From Marinospirillum sp031581385 (GTDB lineage Bacteria; Pseudomonadota; Gammaproteobacteria; Pseudomonadales; Halomonadaceae): a DNA stretch of 64,000 nucleotides. The stretch spans positions 1,798,001 through 1,862,000 of the forward strand of contig NZ_CP085242.1 in the NCBI RefSeq assembly GCF_044810985.1. The letters run 5' to 3'. Positions within the stretch are counted from its first letter, which is position 1. Every line of letters begins with the position of its first letter. Of this stretch, positions 42,321-57,300 are shown one piece after another. The notes beneath the pieces are model-generated. The model ran no database searches. It was given only the letters and a program-made list of their open reading frames with translations, and was not told the origin of the DNA. Made by a program: the position numbers and the translations under genes.

Positions 42321-45300
42321 AGTGAGGCGCTTTGCACCCTCTGCCCTGGCCGTTGCTTTGCTGGCCCTGGGGGGAGCACCTGCGCTCGCTGGTCCGTCAG
42401 GGGGGAAAATAGTTGCAGGTGATGGTGACATCAGCAATCCCGATGGCAGCACCACCAACATCAAACAGAACTCCAGTCGGCTGGCTGTCGAATGGGACAG
42501 CTTCAATATCCAAGAGGGTGAAAAGGTTAATTTCAACCAGCCCTCCTCCAGTGCCTTTGTCCTCAACCAGATTCTGGATGCCAATGCCAGCGTGATCCGT
42601 GGGCAGATCAATGCCAACGGTAATGTGGTGCTGGTGAACCCCAACGGTCTTTACTTTGGTGATACCGCCACCCTCAATGTCGGCTCCCTGATTGCCTCCG
42701 GCCATAGCCTGTCCGTGGATGACTTCATGGACGGTTACCTGAAATTTCAGCGTGAACAGGATAAAAACGGGCGGGTCGTGAATCACGGCACCATCAATGC
42801 AGCCACCGGGGGCAGTGTGACCCTGCTGGGCAGCAGTGTGGAAAACTCCGGCGAGATTTATGCCCAGGCCGGACGCATCAACCTGGCCGTGGGTGAACGC
42901 ATCACCGTGGATTTTGATGGTGACGGCCTGATGCGTTTTGCTGTGGACAAGGAGCTGCTGGACAAGGTTGAAGGTCTGGACGCCGCCATTGCCAACAGTG
43001 GCACTCTGGAAGCCAACGGCGGCAGCATCGTCATGGATGGCCGGGTGGCACAGGACATCTTCTCCCAGGTGGTCAACAATGAAGGCATCGTCAAGGCTGG
43101 ACGCATCGACAACAGCGGCGGCGAGATTCGCCTGATTGGTAGCGGCGGCAGTGATAGCTCAGTCGTCAACACAGGTCAAATCGATGCTTCAGCCCAGGAT
43201 GCCAACAGCGATGGTGGCCAGATCACCCTTGAAGCCAAAGACTCCACTTTACTGGTCAGTGATGACAGCCGCCTGGATGCCTCTTCAGAACACCGCCAAG
43301 GCGGGCAGATTCACCTGCTCGGTGAAAACATCGGCCTGTCCGGCACCACCAAGGTGGACGCCAGCGGTGCCACCAGTGGCGGTGAAATCCTGGTCGGCGG
43401 TGACTACCAGGGCAAAAACCCTGACATTCCCAATGCCGACAAGGTCGTGGTCACCAGCGGTGTCAACCTGAACGCTGATGCCACAGACAACGGTGATGGT
43501 GGACGCATCATCACCTGGGCCGACGACTGGACCCGCTTTTCCGGCACCCTGAGCGCCCGGGGCGGCGAAAACGGCGGTGATGGTGGCTTTGCTGAAGTTT
43601 CCGGCAAAAACAACCTGGCTTATTCGGGTAATGCTGACCTGAGAGCGCCTGAAGGCAAGACAGGGACGCTGTTGCTGGATCCTGAGGATATTAATATTAC
43701 TGATGACTCTGTAACGGAAGAAGTTGGCAATGGCCTGCCTCTGAACTTTGGCGAAGACCCAGGCACCACTTACAGCATTAAAGCAAGCACCATCAACAGC
43801 CAAACAGCCGATGTCATTTTGCAAGCTACCAATAACATCACCCAAGACGCTGCAGCGGGAATCAATATTACAGATGCTGGCACTGGCATTACTCTGCAAG
43901 CAGGCAACAACATTGATATCCAGGGTGGCATTACAACCCAGGGTGGTCACATCCACCTGGAGGCGGATTCGCCTCATCACTCTGGCGACACTACCGGCTC
44001 CAATGGCGCAGGTACTCTAACTATTGCTGGAACCGGTCTCACCAGTAATGGTGGTAACATCACGCTGATAGCAGATGATTTTGCCATTAACCAGAGTGTG
44101 AATGCCGGAGCGGGCAACATCAACCTGGCCAGAACCCAGAACTCAACACTAGCACTAAGTAACAATCAGTCTCAGCTAGACGCCGCTGAATTAGGCCGAC
44201 TTTCCACCTCTGGTACCTTGACACTCGGTGAAGCAGTAACGGCTGGTGGCAGCACCCTGACAACTGATGGCATCAACATTCTTGGCAATACAAACTTTTC
44301 AACCAGCAATCAAAACAACCTTGTATTGCGTTCTACAGGCAGTATTAGTTTAGAGCGTGCTTTCGGTGCTGATAATACTGCCATGAGTATTGTCACTGAT
44401 GACCAGATTACCGGCTCCTCAACTTTAACGGGCAGCAGCATCCTGCTGGAAGCGGGTAGCAACATTGGCGCTTCAGCCACCCCGATCACTACAAATACCA
44501 ACAACCTGATTGTCACCGGTGGTAATGAAGCCTGGATTGATAGCAAAGCAACCAGCAGTACCGACACCACTAAGGTTGCAGGTTCCGCCACCAATGGCTT
44601 TGATCTTGTTCAGAGCCAAGGCCACCTGTCGGTGGATTCTGTCACAGTCGATGGTACAACAAAAACAGGCATCACCAATTCATCATCGGTCACTCTGGAA
44701 ACAACAGAAGCTTCAACTGACTTGGCCATCAATGAAGCAATAGATATCAGTGGTGCTATCAGCCTCACTGCAACGGGTGATATTGCAACCACAGCCAATG
44801 GCACTATCAGCTCAACTACAGCAGGTGACATCAGCCTGTCTGGGGCCAACCTAACCTTAGCTTCCAACTTGAGCACCACCGATGGCAATATTTCCCTCAC
44901 TGGCACAGGTGCCCTCAACCTGAATGATGGCAGTATCACTGCTGTTGACGCGGATGGCAGTGTCAGCTTAATCACCCTAAATGCTGCCAGCATCAACCAG
45001 CACGCTGACCACGATGGCCTGATTGCTGATCAACTGAAAGTGGTTACTACTGCTGGCAATGCAACACTGGATGATACTGCCAATACGATTGGAACTCTTG
45101 CTGCCTCAATCACTGGCGGCAACCTCGACTTCACTAACAACTCTGATCTAACGGTGGATACAGTCGATGGTACAGATGGCATCACAGCTCAAGATGTCAT
45201 CATGAATATCACCGGAGGCATGGCTCTTGACCAGGCTCTTACTGTCAACAATGGAAATATCAGCATTGAATCATCAGGTGTCCTGACCACTAACACCAAC

Positions 45301-48300
45301 GGCAATATCACCAATAGCCACGATACAGGCACTATCACTTTAAAAGCCTCATCTTTTGAGCTGCTAGAAGGTGAAATATCCACCAACAATGGTGGATTAC
45401 GTATGGAGGCAACCAGTGGCACAAATGATGTCAATGCTATCAACCAAGATGGTGGTCATGGCGGCATCACTGCTTCTTCGCTGTTGATTATCCTTGCAGG
45501 TAACGGAACCAATCGAAGCGTTAACTTAGGTAGTAGCAGCAATAGTATTGGTCGTCTGGCAGGCCGGCATGAGGACGATGCAAACAGCATTGGTGATTTC
45601 AATCTAAAAAATAATGCAGAACTCACTGTTGATACGCTTGATGCAGGTGGAACTCTTGGTAATATCAATGGGCTGGCCGCCGACAATATCACCATTGGTA
45701 TCACTGGGGATAGCAACCACTTGAATGTAGATCAGGCACTGGATGCGGGTACCGGTGATCTGAAGCTCTCCACCGACACCAATGGCAATATCACCGGATC
45801 GGGCTTACTCACGGGTAGTAATGTCATTGTTGAGTCTGGAGCCGGTATCGGCACCGATACTGACAACCGCCTGACGGTTGAAGCCACCAACCTGACTTTG
45901 ATTGCTGCGGGCGGCAATGTCTGGGCTGCTTCGCAAAATTCAGCCACCACCCTGGCCGGTTCAGCAACCGGGACCTTTGATCTCAATCAGGCCGGGGGTG
46001 CTCTGACCATTGGCACCACTAAAAACCTGGCAGATGCTGACGTAACAGGGGTTTCAGGTGCTGGCATTACTCTGGATGTCAGCGGGGATGGCAACCACTT
46101 GAATGTAGATCAGGCACTGGATGCGGGCACTGATGATCTAAAACTTTCTACAGGCACTAACGGCAATATCGCCGGATCGGGCTTACTCACAGGTGGTAAT
46201 GTCATTGTTGAGTCTGGAGCCGGTATCGGTACCGATGACACCAACCGCCTAACGGTTGAAGCCACCAACCTGACTTTGGTATCTGGCGACACTGTCTGGG
46301 CAGCTTCTCAAGGTTCAGCAACCACCCTGGCCGGTTCAGCAACCGGGGCCTTTGATCTCACTCAGGCTGGGGGTGCTCTGACCATTGGCACCACTAAAAA
46401 CCTGGCAGATGCTGACGTAACAGGGGTTTCAGGTGCTGGCATTACTCTGGATGTCAGCGGGGATGGCAACCACTTGAATGTAGATCAGGCACTGGATGCG
46501 GGCACTGATGATCTAAAACTTTCTACAGGCACTAACGGCAATATCGCCGGATCGGGCTTACTCACAGGTGGTAATGTCATTGTTGAGTCTGGAGCCGGTA
46601 TCGGTACCGATGACACCAACCGCCTAACGGTTGAAGCCACCAACCTGACTTTGGTATCTGGCGACACTGTCTGGGCAGCTTCTCAAGGTTCAGCAACCAC
46701 CCTGGCCGGTTCAGCAACCGGGGCCTTTGATCTCACTCAGGCTGGGGGTGCTCTGACCATTGGCACCACTAAAAACCTGGCAGATGCTGACGTAACAGGG
46801 GTTTCAGGTGCTGGCATTACTCTGGATGTCAGCGGGGATGGCAACCACTTGAATGTAGATCAGGCACTGGATGCGGGCACTGATGATCTAAAACTTTCTA
46901 CAGGCACTAACGGCAATATCGCCGGATCGGGCTTACTCACAGGTGGTAATGTCATTGTTGAGTCTGGAGCCGGTATCGGTACCGATGACACCAACCGCCT
47001 AACGGTTGAAGCCACCAACCTGACTTTGGTATCTGGCGACACTGTCTGGGCAGCTTCTCAAGGTTCAGCGACCACCCTGGCCGGTTCAGCAACCGGGGCT
47101 TTTGATCTCACCCAGGCTGGGGGTGCCTTAACACTTGGAACAACTGACAAACTGGACGCGTCTACGATCAGTGGTGTAACGGCAACCGGTATTACTCTGG
47201 ATATCAGCGGGGATGGCAACCACTTGAATGTAGATCAGGCACTGGATGCGGGCACCGGTGAACTGAAGCTCTCCACCGATACCAATGGCAATATCACTGG
47301 ACCTGGTTTGCTCACTGGCGACAGCATCATTGCAGAAGCCGGGGCTGACTTGGGCACCTCTTCTCAGCGACTAATGGTTAAAGCCAACAAGTTGCAACTA
47401 ACTGGTACTGATGGACAAAATGCCTGGCTGGATACAGAAAGCAGTGGAACAGATCCCGTCACTTTGACTGCCAATATGAACGGCAGCAGCCTTGATATCC
47501 TTCATCAGGACAGTGACCTACAAGTTAATACGCTGGCTGATGCCGCCACCCTGAATCTGGAAAATAACAACAACCTACTGTTGACAACTAATATCACCAC
47601 AACTGGTAACCAGACTTATACCGGTGGCGTCACCCTGGCTGCGGATAATCTGACACTAACCGCTAAAAACGCGGATCCAACACTGCAAACCATTACGTTC
47701 AAAGACTCTCTTCAATCAGCAACCGGCGAAACCTACGCTTTGACTTTGGATGCCCATGCTACTTTTGAGTCAACAGTCAGTGACCTGGGTGATCTCGTTA
47801 TCCAAGGCGATCTAACCACCAGCACAGACACGCTTTCATTAAGTTCACTGGATGTCACCGGCACCTCCAGTCTGGCAGGCAACATCACCACCACCGGAAC
47901 TCAAACTTATCAAGGTGCTGTCACCCTGGCCGCGGATAATCTGACACTAACCGCTAAAAACGCGGATCCAACACTGCAAACCATTACGTTCAAAGACTCT
48001 CTTCAATCAGCAACCGGCGAAACCTACGCTTTGACTTTGGATGCCCATGCTACTTTTGAGTCAACAGTCAGTGACCTGGGTGATCTCGTTATCCAAGGCG
48101 ATCTAACCACCAGCACAGACACGCTTTCATTAAGTTCACTGGATGTCACCGGCACCTCCAGTCTGGCAGGCAACATCACCACCACCGGAACTCAAACTTA
48201 TCAAGGTGCTGTCACCCTGGCCGCGGATAATCTGACACTAACCGCTAAAAACGCGGATCCAACACTGCAAACCATTACGTTCAAAGACTCTCTTCAATCA

Positions 48301-51300
48301 GCAACCGGCGAAACCTACGCTTTGACTTTGGATGCCCATGCTACTTTTGAGTCAACAGTCAGTGACCTGGGTGATCTCGTTATCCAAGGCGATCTAACCA
48401 CCAGCACAGACACGCTTTCATTAAGTTCACTGGATGTCACCGGCACCTCCAGTCTGGCAGGCAACATCACCACCACCGGAACTCAAACTTATGGTGGTGA
48501 TGTCACCCTGGCCGGTGGTGCAAGCACTACTCATACTCTCACATCAGGCACTCAAGTCAGCCTTGGGGCAGTCTCAACAACAAACAGTGAAAGCCTGCAG
48601 ATAACTGGCAATGCTGTTTTTAACGGTAATATTACAGGCCTCACCGATTTATCAGTAAGCGGAACCACTGCCCTTCATGCAGCAAGTGTTACCACTTCAG
48701 GCTACCAAACCTATTCAGACACCCTGACACTGCACGCTGACGGTGACACAACACTGACTGCGGGTGATAACCAGAATCTGAGCTTTGCGGCCATCAACAC
48801 AGTGGACACCACCACAACACGCAACCTGATACTGGCAACAGGGACTGCTGGGGATGCCAACTCGGGAACCTGGGGTGATATTTCCTTTGGTGGTGAGTTG
48901 AGTGATTTAACCGATCTGGCACTGCAAAGAGCCGAGAATGTTGATTTTAATGGCACGGGCACTACGACCCTGGCTGGCTCCCTATCTCAGGATGCTGGTA
49001 CCGGAACCACACATTTTAAAGGCGATATCACAGCCAACAGTATTAGCCTGCAAACAGCTACAGTCCAATTGGCTGACAATAAAACCCTGGCTGTCACAGA
49101 TAACAGCAACATTGAAATTTTTGCTGACAACCTGACTTTTGGAGCTGGTTCGACACTCAATGCCGGCGCCGGACAGGTCACGCTTGCTCCTTTGACAAAG
49201 TCCAATAGCCTACTGGTTTGCTCAGGTGCCTCCTGTACAGGAACTTTTGATTCCACCTACAATCTGGGCAGTTTGGCTGTAACAGCAGACAGCATCAAAA
49301 TAGGTCGCTCAACCCACGCAGGTGACATCACTCTTAATGAGTTGACCACTGGTTTTAGTGTTGATCTGGAAAATGCAGGCACTCATCAAATCTCTGTTGC
49401 GGGAAATTACAGCGGCAAGGATCTGACTCTGAACTCCAATGGAGGTGCCATCAGCCTTGGTGCTGATATCACCACCACCGGTGATCAGACCTATACCGGA
49501 TCGGTCACTCTGGCTGGCACCAGCACCACCCACACACTAACCGCTAAAAATGGTGCGGGTGACCTTCAGGCCATTGCCTTTAACGGCACGGTTGATTCCC
49601 AGGCTTCTGAAGCCAACGGCCTGACCCTGATTGGCAATGTCGCTTTCAGTGGGAATGTCGGTACAGCAACCGATGGGGTCTTGGGGGCTCTGGCTGTCAA
49701 TGACAGCGGCTCCTTGACACTGGAAAATGGTTTCAATATTCAAGCAGCCTCTCTTGGTGCCACCGGCACAGCCAGTCTCGGCGGTGATGTCACCACCACC
49801 GGAGATCAGACCTACAGCGGCCAGGTCACGCTCACCGGCAGCAGTGTCACTCGCACACTGGCTGCTGATGCCGGTCAGCTTATTTCGATGGACGGTGGAC
49901 TTGCCGGTGGTAATAACAGCCTAACAGTGCAGAATGCCAACTGGGAGCTGGGAGGCGAGGCTACAGGCCTGACCAACCTGATTGCTGCAGGTACGGCCAC
50001 TCTTAACGCCAACATCACTTCATCAGGTTCTCAGGATTATCAGGATCTGGTTCTCAATGCCAATCTAGAAGCGGGTTCACTGGTGGTGAACGGCACCACC
50101 AGTCTGGGCGGTGATGTCACCACCACCGGTGATCAGACCTATACCGGATCGGTCACTCTGGCTGGCACCAGCACCACCCACACACTAACCGCTAAAAATG
50201 GTGCGGGTGACCTTCAGGCCATTGCCTTTAACGGCACGGTTGATTCCCAGGCTTCTGAAGCCAACGGCCTGACCCTGATTGGCAATGTCGCTTTCAGTGG
50301 GAATGTCGGTACAGCAACCGATGGGGTCTTGGGGGCTCTGGCTGTCAATGACAGCGGCTCCTTGACACTGGAAAATGGTTTCAATATTCAAGCAGCCTCT
50401 CTTGGTGCCACCGGCACAGCCAGTCTCGGCGGTGATGTCACCACCACCGGAGATCAGACCTACAGCGGCCAGGTCACGCTCACCGGCAGCAGTGTCACTC
50501 GCACACTGGCTGCTGATGCCGGTCAGCTTATTTCGATGGACGGTGGACTTGCCGGTGGTAATAACAGCCTAACAGTGCAGAATGCCAACTGGGAGCTGGG
50601 AGGCGAGGCTACAGGCCTGACCAACCTGATTGCTGCAGGTACGGCCACTCTTAACGCCAACATCACTTCATCAGGTTCTCAGGATTATCAGGATCTGGTT
50701 CTCAATGCCAATCTAGAAGCGGGTTCACTGGTGGTGAACGGCACCACCAGTCTGGGCGGTGATGTCACCACCACCGGTGATCAGACCTATACCGGATCGG
50801 TCACTCTGGCTGGCACCAGCACCACCCACACACTAACCGCTAAAAATGGTGCGGGTGACCTTCAGGCCATTGCCTTTAACGGCACGGTTGATTCCCAGGC
50901 TTCTGAAGCCAACGGCCTGACCCTGATTGGCAATGTCGCTTTCAGTGGGAATGTCGGTACAGCAACCGATGGGGTCTTGGGGGCTCTGGCTGTCAATGAC
51001 AGCGGCTCCTTGACACTGGAAAATGGTTTCAATATTCAAGCAGCCTCTCTTGGTGCCACCGGCACAGCCAGTCTCGGCGGTGATGTCACCACCACCGGAG
51101 ATCAGACCTACAGCGGCCAGGTCACGCTCACCGGCAGCAGTGTCACTCGCACACTGGCTGCTGATGCCGGTCAGCTTATTTCGATGGACGGTGGACTTGC
51201 CGGTGGTAATAACAGCCTAACAGTGCAGAATGCCAACTGGGAGCTGGGAGGCGAGGCTACAGGCCTGACCAACCTGATTGCTGCAGGTACGGCCACTCTT

Positions 51301-54300
51301 AACGCCAACATCACTTCATCAGGTTCTCAGGATTATCAGGATCTGGTTCTCAATGCCAATCTAGAAGCGGGTTCACTGGTGGTGAACGGCACCACCAGTC
51401 TGGGCGGTGATGTCACCACCACCGGTGATCAGACCTATACCGGATCGGTCACTCTGGCTGGCACCAGCACCACCCACACACTAACCGCTAAAAATGGTGC
51501 GGGTGACCTTCAGGCCATTGCCTTTAACGGCACGGTTGATTCCCAGGCTTCTGAAGCCAACGGCCTGACCCTGATTGGCAATGTCGCTTTCAGTGGGAAT
51601 GTCGGTACAGCAACCGATGGGGTCTTGGGGGCTCTGGCTGTCAATGACAGCGGCTCCTTGACACTGGAAAATGGTTTCAATATTCAAGCAGCCTCTCTTG
51701 GTGCCACCGGCACAGCCAGTCTCGGCGGTGATGTCACCACCACCGGAGATCAGACCTACAGCGGCCAGGTCACGCTCACCGGCAGCAGTGTCACTCGCAC
51801 ACTGGCTGCTGATGCCGGTCAGCTTATTTCGATGGACGGTGGACTTGCCGGTGGTAATAACAGCCTAACAGTGCAGAATGCCAACTGGGAGCTGGGAGGC
51901 GAGGCTACAGGCCTGACCAACCTGATTGCTGCAGGTACGGCCACTCTTAACGCCAACATCACTTCATCAGGTTCTCAGGATTATCAGGATCTGGTTCTCA
52001 ATGCCAATCTAGAAGCGGGTTCACTGGTGGTGAACGGCACCACCAGTCTGGGCGGTGATGTCACCACCACCGGTGATCAGACCTATACCGGATCGGTCAC
52101 TCTGGCTGGCACCAGCACCACCCACACACTAACCGCTAAAAATGGTGCGGGTGACCTTCAGGCCATTGCCTTTAACGGCACGGTTGATTCCCAGGCTTCT
52201 GAAGCCAACGGCCTGACCCTGATTGGCAATGTCGCTTTCAGTGGGAATGTCGGTACAGCAACCGATGGGGTCTTGGGGGCTCTGGCTGTCAATGACAGCG
52301 GCTCCTTGACACTGGAAAATGGTTTCAATATTCAAGCGGCCTCTCTTGGTGCCACCGGCACAGCCAGTCTCGGCGGTGATGTCACCACCACGGGTGATCA
52401 AACTTACATTGACACCATTACACTCTCAAATGGTACCCGCACTCTCACGACGACCAGTAGCGGCACAATTACGTTGGGCAACACCAGTGGAACAGATACA
52501 GGTCTTTCGGTCACCTCGGATGATGGGTTCATTCTCTCGGATAATCAGCACATCAATCTGGGCGGTGGTGATTTTACTTTAAATGCGGCAGGAGCCGCTG
52601 AGTTCAAACAGGGCAGCCAGATCACCGCCGGGGATATCAGCCTGACTGCTGCATCCCTGACGTTTGAAAACAGCACTCAGCTCAAGGCCGATAGCACGGA
52701 TGCCAGCAAGGGTAATGTTCAGTTATTCACTGATACCTTCTCCATGGCTACCTCCACTGCCAGTCTGGCTGTCAATGCTTCCGGCACAGCCTCCCTGGCA
52801 GCTCAGGACAATGGCAAACATATTTATGTCGGTTTTGACTTTTCCAACCTGAATGCTGCCGAGGTCAATGCCGGTGCGGTTTATACTCTGACACCTAACA
52901 TCACGATCAACGCCAGCGAGGTGCAGATCGGCGGCAGCAGTCACAGTGCTGATATCACCCTGAATAAATTACAAAACCTGCCTTTTGATCTGGGTGTAGT
53001 GACCGGTGACACCCATACCATTAACCTGATTGATGGCTACGACAGCACCGGCAAGCTGACTCTAAATGCCGGAACCAGCAGTGTCGTCAGCAGCGGCAAT
53101 ATCACGGTCGGGGGTGATCTGCTGGTGGAGTCTAACCTGCGGATGCACACAGCCGATGCCAAAATTTCCAGCAGCAATGGCAACCAGACGTTTAATGGCA
53201 CCCTCACCGCCAGTGATGGGGCAGGTACACCCACTTATTACGCTCTGGATCTGATCGCTGAAAACGGCACTATCAACCTGAACGATGACCTCACCGCCTT
53301 GCGGGTGTTTGCCAAGGCTAATGAAGCAATACTGGCTGATAATAAAACTGTATCGGCCCAGGGCGGTGATGGCGATACAGCTCAGGACCGTTATGCCATT
53401 GCTGCCCTGACCGACACCCTGACCCTGGGTGCAGGCAGCTCCTTGACCACAAACGGTGATGGCAGTGTCTTGCTGTCTTCCCTGACTTCAAGCAACCACC
53501 TGCTTGTCCATGATGGCAGTGATACAGCCCATTCGCTGAGTGGTAATGTTTCCGTATTCAATCTAGGGTCTGCAAACCTCACTGCCGATCAGGTACTGAT
53601 CGGGCAAGACAGTCATCAGGGTGATTTGCAGATCAATGCCCTGAATTTGGGTTATGGCCTGACCTTCAATTCCGGCTCAGGTGCGATCAAGCTGAATGGC
53701 AATGTCACCACCAACGGCAGCCAGACTTATCAGGGCAGCATCACGCTTCTGGATAATGCTGTTCTGGACGCCCAAGGTACGGACAGCAGTATTGCACTCA
53801 ACCGTGTTGATGGTAATGATCACAATCTGACTCTGGATATGACGGGGGACTTTGCCCTCGCAGACTCTCAGCACATCAATCTGGGCAGCGGTGATTTTAC
53901 ACTGTCGGCTGACGGAGATGCTGAGTTCAAACAGGATAGCCAGATCACCGCCGGGGATATCAGCCTGACTACTGCATCTCTGGCGTTTGCAACCGGCACG
54001 GCACTGAATGCTGATGGTTCTACAGGCAATGTAACTCTGGCAACCAACTCTTTCACTGCGGCCGGAACCCTGGCTGTTAATGCGGGAACCACCTCCGGCA
54101 CGGCTTCTCTGACAGCTCAGGATACCAGCAAGCGCATCTATGTTGGCTTTGATACCTCAGGGGCGGATGCAGCGGATGCTGTTTACACCCTGACATCGGA
54201 CATCGACATTCAAGCCAGTGACGTACGGATCGGCCAGGCCAGCCATGCTGCGGACATCTTACTGCACCAACTGCACGGCCCGACTTTTGATCTGAGTGCT

Positions 54301-57300
54301 GTGACGGGGGATGGCAACACCATCACATTGGAAGGCGGTTACACCAGCACCGGCAAGCTGACTCTAAATGCCGGAACCGGCAGTGTCGTCAGCACAGGCA
54401 ACATCAGTGTTGAAAACGATCTGCTGGTGGAGTCCAATTTAGCCATGCAAACTGCTGATGCCAAAATTTCCAGCAGCAATGGCAACCAGACGTTTAATGG
54501 CACCCTCACCGCCAGTGATGGGGCAGGTACACCCACTTATTACGCTCTGGATCTGATCGCTGAAAACGGCACTATCAACCTGAACGATGACCTCACCGCC
54601 TTGCGGGTGTTTGCCAAGGCTAATGAAGCAATACTGGCTGATAATAAAACTGTATCGGCCCAGGGCGGTGATGGCGATACAGCTCAGGACCGTTATGCCA
54701 TTACTGCCCTGACCGACACCCTGACCCTGGGTGCAGGCAGCTCCTTGACCACAAACGGTGATGGCAGTGTCTTGCTGTCTTCCCTGACTTCAAGCAACCA
54801 CCTGCTTGTCCATGATGGCAGTGATACAGCCCATTCGCTGAGTGGTAATGTTTCCGTATTCAATCTAGGGTCTGCAAACCTCACTGCCGATCAGGTACTG
54901 ATCGGGCAAGACAGTCATCAGGGTGATTTGCAGATCAATGCCCTGAATTTGGGTTATGGCCTGACCTTCAATTCCGGCTCAGGTGCGATCAAGCTGAATG
55001 GCAATGTCACCACCAACGGCAGCCAGACTTATCAGGGCAGCATCACGCTTCTGGATAATGCTGTTCTGGACGCCCAAGGTACGGACAGCAGTATTGCACT
55101 CAACCGTGTTGATGGTAATGATCACAATCTGACTCTGGATATGACGGGGGACTTTGCCCTCGCAGACTCTCAGCACATCAATCTGGGCAGCGGTGATTTT
55201 ACACTGTCGGCTGACGGAGATGCTGAGTTCAAACAGGATAGCCAGATCACCGCCGGGGATATCAGCCTGACTACTGCATCTCTGGCGTTTGCAACCGGCA
55301 CGGCACTGAATGCTGATGGTTCTACAGGCAATGTAACTCTGGCAACCAACTCTTTCACTGCGGCCGGAACCCTGGCTGTTAATGCGGGAACCACCTCCGG
55401 CACGGCTTCTCTGACAGCTCAGGATACCAGCAAGCGCATCTATGTTGGCTTTGATACCTCAGGGGCGGATGCAGCGGATGCTGTTTACACCCTGACATCG
55501 GACATCGACATTCAAGCCAGTGACGTACGGATCGGCCAGGCCAGCCATGCTGCGGACATCTTACTGCACCAACTGCACGGCCCGACTTTTGATCTGAGTG
55601 CTGTGACGGGGGATGGCAACACCATCACATTGGAAGGCGGTTACACCAGCACCGGCAAGCTGACTCTAAATGCCGGAACCGGCAGTGTCGTCAGCACAGG
55701 CAACATCAGTGTTGAAAACGATCTGCTGGTGGAGTCCAATTTAGCCATGCAAACTGCTGATGCCAAAATTTCCAGCAGCAATGGCAACCAGACGTTTAAT
55801 GGCACCCTCACCGCCAGTGATGGGGCAGGTACACCCACTTATTACGCTCTGGATCTGATCGCTGAAAACGGCACTATCAACCTGAACGATGACCTCACCG
55901 CCTTGCGGGTGTTTGCCAAGGCTAATGAAGCAATACTGGCTGATAATAAAACTGTATCGGCCCAGGGCGGTGATGGCGATACAGCTCAGGACCGTTATGC
56001 CATTACTGCCCTGACCGACACCCTGACCCTGGGTGCAGGCAGCTCCTTGACCACAAACGGTGATGGCAGTGTCTTGCTGTCTTCCCTGACTTCAAGCAAC
56101 CACCTGCTTGTCCATGATGGCAGTGATACAGCCCATTCGCTGAGTGGTAATGTTTCCGTATTCAATCTAGGGTCTGCAAACCTCACTGCCGATCAGGTAC
56201 TGATCGGGCAAGACAGTCATCAGGGTGATTTGCAGATCAATGCCCTGAATTTGGGTTATGGCCTGACCTTCAATTCCGGCTCAGGTGCGATCAAGCTGAA
56301 TGGCAATGTCACCACCAACGGCAGCCAGACTTATCAGGGCAGCATCACGCTTCTGGATAATGCTGTTCTGGACGCCCAAGGTACGGACAGCAGTATTGCA
56401 CTCAACCGTGTTGATGGTAATGATCACAATCTGACTCTGGATATGACGGGGGACTTTGCCCTCGCAGACTCTCAGCACATCAATCTGGGCAGCGGTGATT
56501 TTACACTGTCGGCTGACGGAGATGCTGAGTTCAAACAGGATAGCCAGATCACCGCCGGGGATATCAGCCTGACTACTGCATCTCTGGCGTTTGCAACCGG
56601 CACGGCACTGAATGCTGATGGTTCTACAGGCAATGTAACTCTGGCAACCAACTCTTTCACTGCGGCCGGAACCCTGGCTGTTAATGCGGGAACCACCTCC
56701 GGCACGGCTTCTCTGACAGCTCAGGATACCAGCAAGCGCATCTATGTTGGCTTTGATACCTCAGGGGCGGATGCAGCGGATGCTGTTTACACCCTGACAT
56801 CGGACATCGACATTCAAGCCAGTGACGTACGGATCGGCCAGGCCAGCCATGCTGCGGACATCTTACTGCACCAACTGCACGGCCCGACTTTTGATCTGAG
56901 TGCTGTGACGGGGGATGGCAACACCATCACATTGGAAGGCGGTTACACCAGCACCGGCAAGCTGACTCTAAATGCCGGAACCGGCAGTGTCGTCAGCACA
57001 GGCAACATCAGTGTTGAAAACGATCTGCTGGTGGAGTCCAATTTAGCCATGCAAACTGCTGATGCCAAAATTTCCAGCAGCAATGGCAACCAGACGTTTA
57101 ATGGCACCCTCACCGCCAGTGATGGGGCAGCCACCTATTACGCTCTGGATCTAAATACCACTTCTGGCTCCATAGTGCTAAATGATGCAATAAAAGCAAC
57201 CCACTTCAAGGCAACCGCTAACAATAACCTGGAAATTGGTACTCAGGGTTCAGCTGATTTTTCCGACTCAATCGAATCGATTTATTTGGAAGCTAACACC

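Noticed and set aside
45695..57128. Tandem repeats as a CRISPR array or minisatellite
   Set aside because: Periods are 291-1,302 bp, in frame and translated as one continuous protein; no short repeats with unique spacers.
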